64,000 bases of DNA, taken from NCBI RefSeq assembly GCF_963677685.1, contig NZ_OY782186.1, positions 1,674,001 to 1,738,000 of the forward strand. Reading direction: 5' to 3'. The position numbers and the translations under genes are program-made. The notes below the pieces were generated by a model, which saw only the letters and a program-made list of their open reading frames with translations, was not told where the DNA came from and searched no databases. The DNA is from an uncultured Bacteroides sp. (lineage in GTDB: Bacteria; Bacteroidota; Bacteroidia; Bacteroidales; Bacteroidaceae). Positions within the stretch are counted from its first letter, which is position 1. Every line of letters starts with the position of its first letter. Below, piece by piece: positions 18,501 through 27,981 of the stretch.

Positions 18501-19512
18501 TACAGGTATCGGCATTCCTGAAAAGGATCTTCCTTATGTCTTTCAACGCTTCTTTCAGTCTTCTAAAACAGCTAAAGAGAAAGAAGGAACGGGGATCGGA
18601 CTTTATTTGGTTAAAGCCTATGTTGAACTTCATGGAGGGTCGATTATGTTAAAGTCTGAAGAGAATGTAGCTACAACCATTATCATCACTTTACCTTTGC
18701 CGAGTACGCCAGCTGAAACTAGCAAAACGTTAGTGAGTATAGATGCCGAGAATAAAGATTTGCCCTTGGTACTTATTGTAGATGATAATTCCGAAATAAC
18801 CAATTTTATTGAAGGGATATTACATACAAAGTATCGTTGTATGGTTGCAGCGAACGGGAAAGAAGGTGTTGAGCTGTCTTTTCGCTTTTTGCCCGATTTG
18901 ATAATCAGCGATATTATGATGCCTGTGATGAATGGTTTGGAAATGTGTCAGCAGATAAAGAAGAATGTACCGACTTCCACCATTCCGATTATCCTGCTCA
19001 CTGCTAAAGATGATAAAGAGACGCAACTGGAAAGTTTCAATATGAATATTGATGTGTTTTTACCTAAGCCATTTGAATCCGATATTCTTCTATCAAGAAT
19101 CCAACAATTACTTAGAACGCGTAAACGTATTGAAGAAAGAAAGCGTATTGAAGTGATTGCTACCCCTAAGACTATTGAAGCAACCTCTATTGACGAGAAG
19201 TTTTTATTTAATATAACTAAGATTATAGAGGACCATATTTCTGACTCTGATTTGAATGTGAGTGCGCTTAGTGAATTGGCTGAGATTAACACTAAGCAGA
19301 TTTATCGCAAAATAAAACAATTGACTGGACAGACGCCTGTAGAATATATAAAGTCAATTCGAATGAAAAAGGCTGCTATGCTGTTAGGTCAGAAAAAGTT
19401 TTCTGTGGCAGAAGTCATGTATATGGTGGGTTTCTCTAATCATTCTTATTTCTCTAAATGCTTTCAGGCGGAATTTGATAAAACTCCTCGGCAGTTTATG
19501 GAGCAGCAATAA
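15589..19512 (+). CDS. Hybrid two-component system sensor-regulator (HTCS) of the galactan PUL
   Basis: The protein has 1307 residues from the ATG at 15589; an in-frame TTG at 15571 is less likely. A signal peptide (to about residue 22) leads into a large periplasmic region of two-component propeller repeats (many L-W-I-G-T, I-W-L-G-T, L-W-I-A-T segments). A Y_Y_Y domain follows (about 680-755) and then one membrane helix around 770-790. The cytoplasmic part has a HisKA domain with phospho-acceptor His824 (I-S-H-D-F-K-T-P-L), a HATPase domain (S-D-T-G-I-G-I-P and G-T-G-I-G-L), a receiver domain with Asp1108 (S-D-I-M-M-P) and a C-terminal AraC-type HTH. Such proteins bind oligosaccharides in the periplasm and activate the adjacent PUL. 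Confidence 0.96.
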   Translation: MYRKTLYITLLLTLLTTFVYGQKVNYRTFENIHLSSEASLINCFLQDSEGLIWIGSNKGLYSYDGYSPQQHFIFGTQSNTHIYCGVIVDGSYLYLGADNGLLIYNYKTDCYEEPPVRFPSDVRSIALKGKNLWLGTLNGLYLYNLDRKQLIKFDRKKYAGLPHQTIYSIIVATDGTVYVGTYNGLCRYLPEKDRFERISLPVDKTKNNQFINSLFEDTSRHCIWIGTEGSLFKYFPAMHRVEKIEPFHDNSIKSFTLDGKQRLLVGTDNGLYVYHEATGIQHIVHDSRNIQSLSNNIVWNVFSDRDKNIWLGTEYGISMSRYNSAFLFIPISQITGVGDGNHFYSIFKDSRDYFWFGGTNGLIRSDKQSGHLHHSIWYRMGDATYPLSHSRVRDIYEDKAHDLWIATDGSINRYDYQKQQFIHYNIIDSTRTYNTNWAYRIFEDDKDRLWIATCLGGIFVVNKNKLIHSSSDDYYMAEENYSTTNGLSGTFVTQIVPDHEGNVWALLYNNGIDKINEKTRKVTKIPLGNLTGEKSPSYILCDDSGIIWAGFRGGLVRINPNGNHLKTIKFDAFSSSELFCMMEVNNHIWISTADGFLVVNKQTMNVQRFNVMDRIFTGMYFDRKANLIYLGSVDGYAVCSPDIVKLGTIKRPVILSALYANNLLYHPKENKTPQSIRYAKHVDLNYTQNHLTFEFSDLPYSQDKKEKFVYKLRGVDEEWNLLKPNTNRISYSNLGYGDYRLFISGLNVDGKPSGDAYTLDVNINPPWYYTGWAKSLYLFLFLGLVVWTINFFRVKNKLRIERIEKEKIMEQSKLKIDFFTNISHDFKTPLSMIIAPISRLLLDAKGQEIKKQLQLVQRNAMKLNSLIHQVLDFNRVDALPDSFLILSKIEFIAFSKSLFSIYKEGNSGVKGVDFVFRSNVDKLYLEVDVLKFESILNNILSNAVKYTLKGSIELTLDCQVEKQLLEIRLSDTGIGIPEKDLPYVFQRFFQSSKTAKEKEGTGIGLYLVKAYVELHGGSIMLKSEENVATTIIITLPLPSTPAETSKTLVSIDAENKDLPLVLIVDDNSEITNFIEGILHTKYRCMVAANGKEGVELSFRFLPDLIISDIMMPVMNGLEMCQQIKKNVPTSTIPIILLTAKDDKETQLESFNMNIDVFLPKPFESDILLSRIQQLLRTRKRIEERKRIEVIATPKTIEATSIDEKFLFNITKIIEDHISDSDLNVSALSELAEINTKQIYRKIKQLTGQTPVEYIKSIRMKKAAMLLGQKKFSVAEVMYMVGFSNHSYFSKCFQAEFDKTPRQFMEQQ

Positions 19513-19542
19513 TAGAAGTATTGAAGTATTACTCTTCTTTCC

Positions 19543-19573
19543 GGAAGTTGCATGTAGAAGTCTTCCTTTTTTT
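19543..19573 (+). terminator. Weak possible terminator after the HTCS gene
   Basis: GGAAG (19543-19547) can pair with CTTCC (19562-19566), followed by seven T residues. The 5-bp stem is short and the loop is long, so this is tentative. Confidence 0.35.
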
Positions 19574-19635
19574 ATCATAAAACTTGGAATTTGCATTGTG
19601 ATGTCCTTTTTATATCCTTTTATGTCCTAAATATA

Positions 19636-19667
19636 CTTGTCTGAAGTGCCTGTTCAGCCTATTTTTG
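19636..19667 (+). promoter_or_regulatory. Promoter of the galactan PUL operon
   Basis: TATTTTTG (19660-19667) matches the -7 consensus TAnnTTTG. CTTG (19636-19639), 20 nt upstream, is a one-mismatch -33. It precedes the GH-A gene at 19704. The following genes are separated by only 17-45 bp, so it probably drives them all through GH2 under HTCS control. Confidence 0.55.
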
Positions 19668-19703
19668 TATCTATAGATTTTAAAACCTAAAATTGATACG
19701 TAT

Positions 19704-22262
19704 ATGAAAAGATATATTTCTTTAGTGCTCTGCTGTCTCTTCTCTTTATATATGCTACCTCAGAAAACTGCTAAGAATCCTTCTTCTATATACATAGACC
19801 ATAAAGGAGTAATGCGTTGGTCGGACTCTCATCGAGAAGCTTCTTTCTTTGGGGTGAACTATACCCTGCCTTTTGCACATGCTTATCGTGCAATGGGATA
19901 TCTGGGCATTAATCGTAAAGAAGCGATTGATAGAGATGTCTATCACTTTGCCCGTTTGGGTTTCAATGCTTATCGTATTCATATATGGGATGTGGAAGTA
20001 TCCGATCATAAAGGTAACCTGATTGAGAACGATCATCTCGATTTGTTGGACTACCTCATCTCTAAGTTGAAAGAGCGAGGCATCAGTGTACTATTAACTG
20101 CTCAGACTAATTTTGGCAATGGTTATCCGGAGAAGAATCAGCCAACAGGAGGTTTCTCGTATGATTATGATAAATGTGAGATTCACACCAATGAGAAGGC
20201 TATCGAAATACAAGAACATTATATCTATAATTTGATTAATCATGTGAATCCTTATACAGGTAAGGCATATAAAGAAGACCCCACTATTGTAGGCTTTGAA
20301 ATCAATAATGAACCTTGTCATGATGGTACGCTTGCGCAGACTAAGCAGTATATAGAGAGGATGCTGAAAGCCATCAAGAAAACAGGCAATAAAAAACCGA
20401 TATTCTATAATGTTAGTCAGAGTAGCCAGCAAGCAGAAGCCTATTACTCAACTAATATTCAGGGAACGACCTACCAATGGTATCCCATCGGCTTGGTTGC
20501 GGGACATACTCGTAAAGGTAATTTTCTTCCAGCAGTGGATCGTTACGATATTCCTTTTTCTAATGTGAAAGGTTTTTCCAATAAAACCAAACTTGTATAT
20601 GAGTTTGATCCGGCAGACATTACCTATTCATACATGTATCCTGCCGTTGTACGTACATTCCGTAAAGCCGGCTTTCAATGGATTACTCAGTTTGCCTATG
20701 ACCCCATTGATATGGCATGGGCAAACACTGAATACCAAACGCATTTCTTAAACTTGGCGTATACTCCTTCAAAAGCTATCAGTATGAAGATAGCTGCCGA
20801 AGTAGCTTATTATGTTCCGCGCAACAAATCTTTTGGAACTTATCCTGCCGATACTCTCTTTGATGCTTTCAGAGTAAGTTATCACGAAGATTTGAGCCTT
20901 TTGAATTCTCCGAAAAAGTTTTTCTATTCTAACAATACTACTGCGCAGCCAGTTGCTCCTGATCAGTTGCAATCATTGGCTGGGCATGGCAATTCTCCTA
21001 TTGTTCATTATGAAGGTACGGGAGCTTACTTTGCCGATAAGCTCGAAGATGGAGTTTGGCGTTTAGAGGTAATGCCAGATGCTGTGCAGGTGAAAGATCC
21101 TTTTGAGAAACCTTCACTAAAGAAAGAGGTTGTTTCTATTCTCTGGAATACTTGGAATATGAAAATTAACTTGCCTGTTTTGGGAACCGATTTTTCAGTT
21201 ACTGGTCTTAATGATGGAAATTCTTTTAACCAAGAAGCATCGAACGGTATTATTACCGCTCTACATCCTGGAGTCTATCTATTACAACGAAAAGGCATTA
21301 CCCGTTCGTCACACTGGAACAAGAACACTCGTTGGCAGAATATCCGATTGGGTGAATTTGTAGCACCAAAGTCAAGAGTTTCTTCTTATCAAGTTGTTCA
21401 TACTCCTGCTACAAGCATAGAGGAAGGAATGCCACTACGTTTGGAAGCAACAATTATTGGCCCGAAGCCTCCTGATTCTGTATTAATTTATACCGATAAA
21501 ATTTCGTTCTGGAATTCGCATAACCCTTATTATCTCATGAAGAATGTAGGAGGCTATCGCTATGAAGCGGTGATTCCTGCTCAGGTAGTAACAGAGGGCA
21601 GATTCAGATATACCTTGACTATTTATCACAAGGATAGCTCGTATACTTTTCCGGCAGGAGTGAAAGGAGCTCCTCTGGATTGGGATTATTATCAGAATGA
21701 ATATTGGGAAAGTAATGTAGTGACAGCGGACAGTCCCATACGATTAATTACTTCGAATGAGCATCATGGAATAGAAACGTATGTTATGCCGGAATGGGCT
21801 CCGATAAGCAGTAAAGTAATCTTTAATGCTCCGACAAAAGAGAACACTTTGAAGTTTGACGTCAAAGCACAGAATATCGGCGAGCAAGTTTTCATTAGAA
21901 AATGGATTGGTGATGAGTTAGTGGCTAGAAAAAACCGTCTTTCTGCTTGTAAATACCTTTGTTTGAATATTACTAAGAGTGAAGCAGATACGCTTACTGT
22001 TGGCTTCATTACTAATATGGGCTATACCTATAAAGCAACTGTTCACCAATCGTCTGGCATTGTCCGGATTCCATTGTCCAATTTGGTGGAAGGAAAAACA
22101 GCACTGCTTCCTCATCAATATCCTACTTTCTTAAAGAAATATTATGAACCAACAATTAATATACCTTTTAAGATAGAAAATATAGAAACCTTAGAACTCA
22201 CTCTGATTCCGGCTGATGGGAAGACTTCAACCTTAGAGTTGGGTAGTGTGTGGATTGAATAA
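19704..22262 (+). CDS. Clan GH-A glycoside hydrolase, candidate GH147-like beta-1,4-galactosidase
   Basis: This is an 852-residue secreted enzyme with an N-terminal signal segment (M-K-R-Y-I-S-L-V-L-C-C-L). Residues about 40-370 form a TIM barrel of clan GH-A: F-E-I-N-N-E-P places the acid/base Glu at 203, and L-V-Y-E-F-D-P-A-D gives a candidate nucleophile Glu at 300, a normal spacing. The remaining 480 residues are beta-rich. It resembles GH5/GH2-type barrels, but length and context fit GH147, a family founded on a Bacteroides ovatus galactan-PUL beta-1,4-galactosidase. That assignment rests on context and size, not alignment. An exo-acting role on galacto-oligosaccharides is inferred. It is the first gene of the operon. 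Confidence 0.75.
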   Translation: MKRYISLVLCCLFSLYMLPQKTAKNPSSIYIDHKGVMRWSDSHREASFFGVNYTLPFAHAYRAMGYLGINRKEAIDRDVYHFARLGFNAYRIHIWDVEVSDHKGNLIENDHLDLLDYLISKLKERGISVLLTAQTNFGNGYPEKNQPTGGFSYDYDKCEIHTNEKAIEIQEHYIYNLINHVNPYTGKAYKEDPTIVGFEINNEPCHDGTLAQTKQYIERMLKAIKKTGNKKPIFYNVSQSSQQAEAYYSTNIQGTTYQWYPIGLVAGHTRKGNFLPAVDRYDIPFSNVKGFSNKTKLVYEFDPADITYSYMYPAVVRTFRKAGFQWITQFAYDPIDMAWANTEYQTHFLNLAYTPSKAISMKIAAEVAYYVPRNKSFGTYPADTLFDAFRVSYHEDLSLLNSPKKFFYSNNTTAQPVAPDQLQSLAGHGNSPIVHYEGTGAYFADKLEDGVWRLEVMPDAVQVKDPFEKPSLKKEVVSILWNTWNMKINLPVLGTDFSVTGLNDGNSFNQEASNGIITALHPGVYLLQRKGITRSSHWNKNTRWQNIRLGEFVAPKSRVSSYQVVHTPATSIEEGMPLRLEATIIGPKPPDSVLIYTDKISFWNSHNPYYLMKNVGGYRYEAVIPAQVVTEGRFRYTLTIYHKDSSYTFPAGVKGAPLDWDYYQNEYWESNVVTADSPIRLITSNEHHGIETYVMPEWAPISSKVIFNAPTKENTLKFDVKAQNIGEQVFIRKWIGDELVARKNRLSACKYLCLNITKSEADTLTVGFITNMGYTYKATVHQSSGIVRIPLSNLVEGKTALLPHQYPTFLKKYYEPTINIPFKIENIETLELTLIPADGKTSTLELGSVWIE

Positions 22263-22307
22263 TTAAATCAGTAATATCATAAAAACAACATTTTAAATCT
22301 TTTATTT

Positions 22308-25277
22308 ATGAACAGTAAAATCTCTGATATTCGATATCTTGCAGTGTGCTTCATTTTATTTGTAACACTGTTAGGCGTCAAAACTCCTTTATTTGCTCAG
22401 CAAAAAGGAGGGGAGAGAAAAGTTACGGGGAAAGTTATAGATGAAACTGGAGAATCAATGATTGGTGTTAGCATTATTGTACCAGGTACCACTATAGGGA
22501 CAGCCAGTGACTTGCAAGGAAACTTTTCTTTAGTCGTGCCGAATGGAGACAAAAAGCTCCAATTTTCATTTATTGGTTATGATACTCAAGATGTACCAAT
22601 TCCGCTAAATAATATTCTTAATGTAAAATTAAAGCCTTCAGCATTAACACTCTCTGATGTGGTGGTTATTGGTTACGGTAGTCAGAAAAAGAGTGATCTT
22701 ACGGGGGCTGTTTCTGACCTTAGCAGTAAGGACTTTAATGGAGGACTAATTAGCTCCCCGGAGCAACTTATTAATGGTAAGGTTGCTGGTGTGCAGATCA
22801 TGTCTAATAGTGGTTCGCCAACTTCAGGTAGTACAATACGTATTCGTGGCGGAGCTTCATTGAATGCGAGTAACGATCCTTTAATAGTGCTTGATGGTGT
22901 ACCTTTAGAAAGCGGAGGTATCAGCGGAAATAGTGGCAACTTTTTGAGTTTGATTAACCCGAATGATATTGAGAGCATGACGGTTCTTAAAGATGCTTCT
23001 TCAACAGCGATCTATGGCTCTAGAGCTTCTAATGGAGTGATTATTATCACAACAAAGAAAGGATCCGGAGGTAAGACTAAAGTAAGTTTTAGTACGACTC
23101 AATCTCTTCAAACCAAAACGAAATTAATATCTGTATTAAGTCCAGATGAGTATAGATCTTTAATTAATGAGAAAGGAACAGATGCGCAGAAAGCTTTACT
23201 GGGTGATGCTTCTACTGTTTGGAACGATGAAATTTTTCATCCGGCATTTGGTACAGACAATAACGTAAGTGTGTCTGGTAAGATAGGGAAGTTTATTCCT
23301 TTCAGGACTTCTGTAGGCTATTATAATCAAAATGGTTTGCTAAAAACTGATAATGCGGAACGTCTTACTGGTAGCTTGTCGCTTACACCTACTTTTTTTG
23401 ATGATCATCTAAAGGTGAATCTGAACATAAAAGGAGCTTCTAATAGCAACCGTTTTGCTAATACTACAGCCATTTGGAATGCTGCTGCTTCTAATCCTAC
23501 TCAGCCGATTTATTCGGGTAATTCTGATTTTGGAGGCTATAATGAGGTTTTGCAGGATGGCATACCTGCAACAAAAGCGTTGTTAAACCCTCTCGGATTA
23601 TTGCAACAGGATGACAATACCAGTACTGTTCGCCGTATAATCACCAATATGGATGTAGATTATAAATTGCATTTTTTCCCTGATTTAAAAGTTCATTTTA
23701 CTTTGGGATATGATTATGCAAAAGGAAAGGGTGACCGATATATTCCTGAAACGGCTGCTTCTTACTATACAACCGGAGGACGTAGCTATAATTATAGCCA
23801 GACAAAAATGAATAAATTGTTTACCAGTTATCTGAATTATTCTAAAATGTTTGATGCTATCAGTAGCAACATAGATGCTACTATGGGTTATGATTATCAA
23901 TATTGGAATGAAAAGAAACCTTTATATGTTGAAAATAATGTGGCCGGTGAATTGCAATCGTCTTCTCCAGCTGAAGATCAAACGCATGTATTGATCTCTT
24001 TCTATGGGCGATTGAATTATTCCTTGCTTTCAAAGTACATGCTTACGGCTACGGTACGTAAGGATGGTACCTCTCGTTTCAATAAAGATAATCGCTGGGG
24101 AGTCTTTCCATCGCTTGCTTTGGCGTGGAGAATCTCGGAGGAAGATTTTTTGAAGAACAGTACTACTATCAGTAATTTGAAATTACGTTTGAGTTATGGA
24201 GTGACAGCACAGCAAGATGGTATTGGTAATTATTCTTATTTGCCTATCTATACGTATAGTAATCAATATGCACAATACCCTTTTGGCGATACTTATTATA
24301 ACACGTACCGTCCGGAGAGCTATGTTTCTGACTTAAAGTGGGAAACAACAAATTCTTATAATGCAGGTTTGGATTTTGGTTTTTTTAAGAATCGTATCTC
24401 TGGTAGTGTGGACTATTACACTCGGAAAACAAAAGATTTGCTGGCGACTGTCTCTGTTGCTGCCGGAAGTAATTTTTCGGATAAGGCAACGACAAATATA
24501 GGGAACATTAAAAGCCATGGATTGGAATTTGCACTAAATGTTATTCCTATTCAAACCCGTGATTTAACTTGGAATGTCGGTTTTAATGCGACATATCAAA
24601 ATGTGAAAATCACGAATCTCTCTTTAGTGAAAGACGCTTCATCTCCTGGTACTTATGCCGGGCCTGAAGTTGGCTCTCGTAGTTTGCAGATTATGACTGA
24701 AGGGTATGAACCTTATATGTTTTTTGTTTACAAACAACTTTATGATGCTTCAGGTAAACCTATTGAAGGTGCATATGCTGATTTGAATGGAGACCATGTT
24801 ATCAACGATAAAGATTTGTATCGTTATCATTCTCCTATGCCCGATTATCTTTTGGGTTTCAATACGCAGTTGACTTATAAAAAATGGAGTTTAGGATTTG
24901 CTTTGAGAGCCAGCCTTGGTAATTATGTTTATAATAACATGAATATGAATTTGGGGGCTTGGGAGACAATGCAATATTCTGCTGAAGCAATCAATAATTT
25001 ATCAACAAATTATTTGAAAACAGGTTTTCAGACTCGCCAGTACTATTCTGACTATTATGTAGAGAATGCTTCGTACTTAAAAATGGACAATCTTTCTCTG
25101 GGGTATAATTTTGGTAAAGTACTTAATTGTGCTAATATCCGGGTAGGAGCTTTGGTACAGAATGTGTTTACCATAACCAACTATTCTGGGGTAGATCCGG
25201 AAGTATCTAACGGCTTTGACAGTTCATTCTATCCTCGTCCTAGAACTTTCTCCTTATCTGTTAACCTCGATTTTTAA
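22308..25277 (+). CDS. SusC-like TonB-dependent outer-membrane transporter (galactan PUL)
   Basis: This 989-residue outer-membrane barrel imports oligosaccharides using TonB energy. A signal peptide ends near L-F-A-Q-Q. A carboxypeptidase-regulatory-like domain (V-T-G-K-V-I-D-E-T-G to about residue 115) precedes the TonB-box region and plug (D-V-V-V-I-G-Y-G; then I-R-I-R-G-G-A-S-L, V-L-D-G-V-P, V-L-K-D-A-S-S-T-A-I-Y-G-S-R-A-S-N-G-V-I). The rest is a 22-strand beta barrel. The C-terminus ends F-S-L-S-V-N-L-D-F, with the aromatic last residue needed for barrel assembly. The partner SusD starts 23 bp later. Confidence 0.96.
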   Translation: MNSKISDIRYLAVCFILFVTLLGVKTPLFAQQKGGERKVTGKVIDETGESMIGVSIIVPGTTIGTASDLQGNFSLVVPNGDKKLQFSFIGYDTQDVPIPLNNILNVKLKPSALTLSDVVVIGYGSQKKSDLTGAVSDLSSKDFNGGLISSPEQLINGKVAGVQIMSNSGSPTSGSTIRIRGGASLNASNDPLIVLDGVPLESGGISGNSGNFLSLINPNDIESMTVLKDASSTAIYGSRASNGVIIITTKKGSGGKTKVSFSTTQSLQTKTKLISVLSPDEYRSLINEKGTDAQKALLGDASTVWNDEIFHPAFGTDNNVSVSGKIGKFIPFRTSVGYYNQNGLLKTDNAERLTGSLSLTPTFFDDHLKVNLNIKGASNSNRFANTTAIWNAAASNPTQPIYSGNSDFGGYNEVLQDGIPATKALLNPLGLLQQDDNTSTVRRIITNMDVDYKLHFFPDLKVHFTLGYDYAKGKGDRYIPETAASYYTTGGRSYNYSQTKMNKLFTSYLNYSKMFDAISSNIDATMGYDYQYWNEKKPLYVENNVAGELQSSSPAEDQTHVLISFYGRLNYSLLSKYMLTATVRKDGTSRFNKDNRWGVFPSLALAWRISEEDFLKNSTTISNLKLRLSYGVTAQQDGIGNYSYLPIYTYSNQYAQYPFGDTYYNTYRPESYVSDLKWETTNSYNAGLDFGFFKNRISGSVDYYTRKTKDLLATVSVAAGSNFSDKATTNIGNIKSHGLEFALNVIPIQTRDLTWNVGFNATYQNVKITNLSLVKDASSPGTYAGPEVGSRSLQIMTEGYEPYMFFVYKQLYDASGKPIEGAYADLNGDHVINDKDLYRYHSPMPDYLLGFNTQLTYKKWSLGFALRASLGNYVYNNMNMNLGAWETMQYSAEAINNLSTNYLKTGFQTRQYYSDYYVENASYLKMDNLSLGYNFGKVLNCANIRVGALVQNVFTITNYSGVDPEVSNGFDSSFYPRPRTFSLSVNLDF

Positions 25278-25300
25278 ATAAACCATAAATACTACATGCA

Positions 25301-26887
25301 ATGAAAATAATAAAATCACTATATGTCTTTGGTATACTGATGATTGCGGGCCTCTTTTCTTCCTGCCTAAGTGAGCTAAATCAGTATCCTACAGTAGAGA
25401 CAACATCGACTAAAGTATACAGCACAGTTGATGGATATAAATCTGTTTTAGCGAAACTATATGCTTCTCTGGCAATAGCCGGACAGGAAAAAGGAGATGG
25501 AGATACTGATCTAGGTGGCAAAACATCTTCAGGATATTTGAGAATTTTATTCAATTTGCAGGAAATACCTACTGACGAAGTGGTTTATACTTGGCCTGGA
25601 GGAGATGCATTGACTAATATTCAAAACATGAGTTGGAACTCTACGGATGAATGGGTGTCTGCGATGTATTATCGTATTTATTATACGGTAGCTTTATGTA
25701 ATGAGTTTCTACGTAATGCTACGGATGAAAAGATTAGCAAATTTACAGATAGTGAAATAGCAGACCTTAAGATTTACCGTGCTGAAGCGCGCTTTTTAAG
25801 AGCCTTGGTCTATTCTCACGCAATTGATTTATTCGGCAATGTGCCTTTTGTTTCGGAGGAAGATCCGGTCGGAGCTTTTTTCCCTCCACAATATAGCAGA
25901 ACGCAGATGTTTGATTATGTTGAATCGGAATTGAAAGATATTGAGGAAATACTTCCTTTACCCTTACAGAATGAATATGGAAGAGTGAGTAGAGCTGCTG
26001 CATGGTTCTTGTTGGCCAAATTGTACTTAAATGCAGAGGTTTACACCGGAACGGCCCGATACACTGACTGTCTTACATATTGCAATAAGCTTACTTCGGC
26101 AGGCTATACTCTAGAGGGAACTTATAAGAATTTATTTAATGCGGATAATAATCTTCGGACAAATGAAATTATTTATCCTATAGCACTCGATGGTCAGCAT
26201 ACTACTACTTGGGGAGGAACAACTTATTTGGTTTCCGGTGCTATTGTTGGTTCTATGGTAGCTACAGATTATGGAGTACAGTCGGGTTGGGGTAGCTTTA
26301 GAACATTGAAAGAGTTTGTAGGGCAGTTTGCCGATCCAACAGGTACTACTGATAAGAGAGCTTCTTTTTATACCGACGGTCAAACTTTGGATGTTGATGA
26401 TGTGACGGATGAAACGCAAGGATATGCTATTGTGAAGTATACCAATAAAACGTCTACTGGTGCAAATGGATCTAATTTAGCTGATGGGTTAGCCGATACC
26501 GATTATCCTATGATGCGTTTGGCTGATGTCTATCTGATGTATGCTGAAGCTGTACTTAGAGGAGGTAGCGGAGGGACTAAAAGTCAGGCAAAATCTTATG
26601 TGAATTTGCTCCGTGAACGGGCTTATGGAAATGAATCGGGTAACATTGAAGAAAGTGATCTTACACTTAAATTCATTTTAGCTGAAAGAGCACGTGAGCT
26701 CTATTGGGAATGTACTCGCAGAACAGACCTTATTCGTTTCGGTGAGTTTACTGGTTCATCTTACATCTGGCAATGGAAAGGTGGAGTAAAAGACGGAACT
26801 AGTGTTAATGATAAATATAATATTTATCCTATTCCTGCTGCTGATTTAGCCGCTAATCCTAATTTGAAGCAGAATACCGACTATTGA
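25301..26887 (+). CDS. SusD-like surface glycan-binding lipoprotein (galactan PUL)
   Basis: This 528-residue lipoprotein has the lipobox L-F-S-S-C (Cys at about residue 22), followed by a Bacteroides-style short tail. SusD proteins cap the SusC barrel from outside and bind glycan. The N-terminal TPR-containing part includes the conserved A-E-A-R-F-L-R-A-L-V-Y and D-L-F-G-N-V-P. The C-terminal RagB/SusD part has Y-P-M-M-R-L-A-D-V-Y-L-M-Y-A-E-A, and E-R-A-R-E-L-Y-W-E-C-T-R-R-T-D-L-I-R-F near the end. This last motif and the N-L-K-Q-N-T-D-Y finish are family hallmarks. It pairs with the SusC gene immediately upstream. Confidence 0.96.
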   Translation: MKIIKSLYVFGILMIAGLFSSCLSELNQYPTVETTSTKVYSTVDGYKSVLAKLYASLAIAGQEKGDGDTDLGGKTSSGYLRILFNLQEIPTDEVVYTWPGGDALTNIQNMSWNSTDEWVSAMYYRIYYTVALCNEFLRNATDEKISKFTDSEIADLKIYRAEARFLRALVYSHAIDLFGNVPFVSEEDPVGAFFPPQYSRTQMFDYVESELKDIEEILPLPLQNEYGRVSRAAAWFLLAKLYLNAEVYTGTARYTDCLTYCNKLTSAGYTLEGTYKNLFNADNNLRTNEIIYPIALDGQHTTTWGGTTYLVSGAIVGSMVATDYGVQSGWGSFRTLKEFVGQFADPTGTTDKRASFYTDGQTLDVDDVTDETQGYAIVKYTNKTSTGANGSNLADGLADTDYPMMRLADVYLMYAEAVLRGGSGGTKSQAKSYVNLLRERAYGNESGNIEESDLTLKFILAERARELYWECTRRTDLIRFGEFTGSSYIWQWKGGVKDGTSVNDKYNIYPIPAADLAANPNLKQNTDY

Positions 26888-26911
26888 TTTACTCTATAAT
26901 ACTATAATTCA

Positions 26912-27964
26912 ATGAAAACTATCAATCAATATATTTTTGTAATGCTGTCATTCTTCTTGTTAGTCTCTTGTAATAATGATGGAGATACAGCTGTGTTATC
27001 TGGTTTTGGAGCTGGTGAATTGAAGGCTTCGGTCACAGATATCGTTTTGACGAATGAACTGAATGGTAATTTAGTGCTTTCACTGGCTTGGAATACTGCT
27101 GAACCCGTTGTTAGCCCTAGTGACAAATATGGGACTGCAGCCGATTTGGTGACGAATATACTGCAATTTTCTACAGAGAGTAATTTTGCTACTATTAAAG
27201 AGTTTACAGAAACAAACAGTGCTAAATCATTCATAGGGTCGGCACTAAACTCTCTGGCTTTGAACATGGGTGCTAAAGCTGGTCAGCCCATAACTCTTTA
27301 TGCACGATTAAAATCTGTGTTGGGAGGAAATGTGGAACCCGAATATAGTAATGTTGTATCCCTTAATATTACTCCATTTGAGAAAGCTTTTTATCTGTAT
27401 ATGCCTAAGGCTAATAATTATACTGATTTTTCAAACAAGCTTTGTTCCAGAGAAGGAGATGGCAAATATGAAGGATATGTTGAGGCTGCACAGTGGGATA
27501 ATTTTAAGTTTTCAACAGAAGCTAGCATGACTACTGGGACCGTTTTTGGTTCTGCACCTAATTCACTTTATTCTCTTGACTCAAGTTCAGATCAATGGAA
27601 TATATGGTTTGACGAGGGTGGCTACTTTCTGGTAAAAGCAAATACTAATACGTTAACATGGAGCAAGACTGCGATTACTTCTTTTTGTGTGACTGGTGAA
27701 TTTAATGGATGGAGCTTGTCCGATGATCCGATGACGTATGATTCTACTACAAAGAAATGGAGTGTTACGTGCAATATATCAACTGTGCTTTATGGCATTC
27801 AGATAATAGGAAATCAGAATTGGGACTTTAAATATGGAGATAATGATGCTACCGGTGAGTTGTCTGCTGGCGAGTCTATTGCAATAGCCCAAACGGGTGT
27901 TTATACGATTACGATGGATTTAAGTGATCCTACAAAATATACATATACTATAACAAAGAATTAA
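26912..27964 (+). CDS. SusE/SusF-like surface glycan-binding lipoprotein
   Basis: This 350-residue lipoprotein (lipobox L-V-S-C, Cys at about residue 20, then N-N-D-G-D) sits where PULs encode surface glycan-binding proteins. Residues about 35-150 resemble the SusE N-terminal domain (V-L-T-N-E-L-N-G-N-L-V-L-S-L-A-W-N, ending Y-S-N-V-V-S-L-N-I-T-P). Two beta-sandwich modules follow. The last (F-C-V-T-G-E-F-N-G-W-S to the C-terminus) has the W-S and W-D-F-K-Y-G-D-N aromatic pattern of SusE/F starch-binding-type modules. It has no catalytic residues and probably concentrates galactan at the cell surface. It is cotranscribed 24 bp after SusD and 17 bp before GH53. Confidence 0.88.
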   Translation: MKTINQYIFVMLSFFLLVSCNNDGDTAVLSGFGAGELKASVTDIVLTNELNGNLVLSLAWNTAEPVVSPSDKYGTAADLVTNILQFSTESNFATIKEFTETNSAKSFIGSALNSLALNMGAKAGQPITLYARLKSVLGGNVEPEYSNVVSLNITPFEKAFYLYMPKANNYTDFSNKLCSREGDGKYEGYVEAAQWDNFKFSTEASMTTGTVFGSAPNSLYSLDSSSDQWNIWFDEGGYFLVKANTNTLTWSKTAITSFCVTGEFNGWSLSDDPMTYDSTTKKWSVTCNISTVLYGIQIIGNQNWDFKYGDNDATGELSAGESIAIAQTGVYTITMDLSDPTKYTYTITKN

Positions 27965-27981
27965 GCCTAATAAAAAATAGT

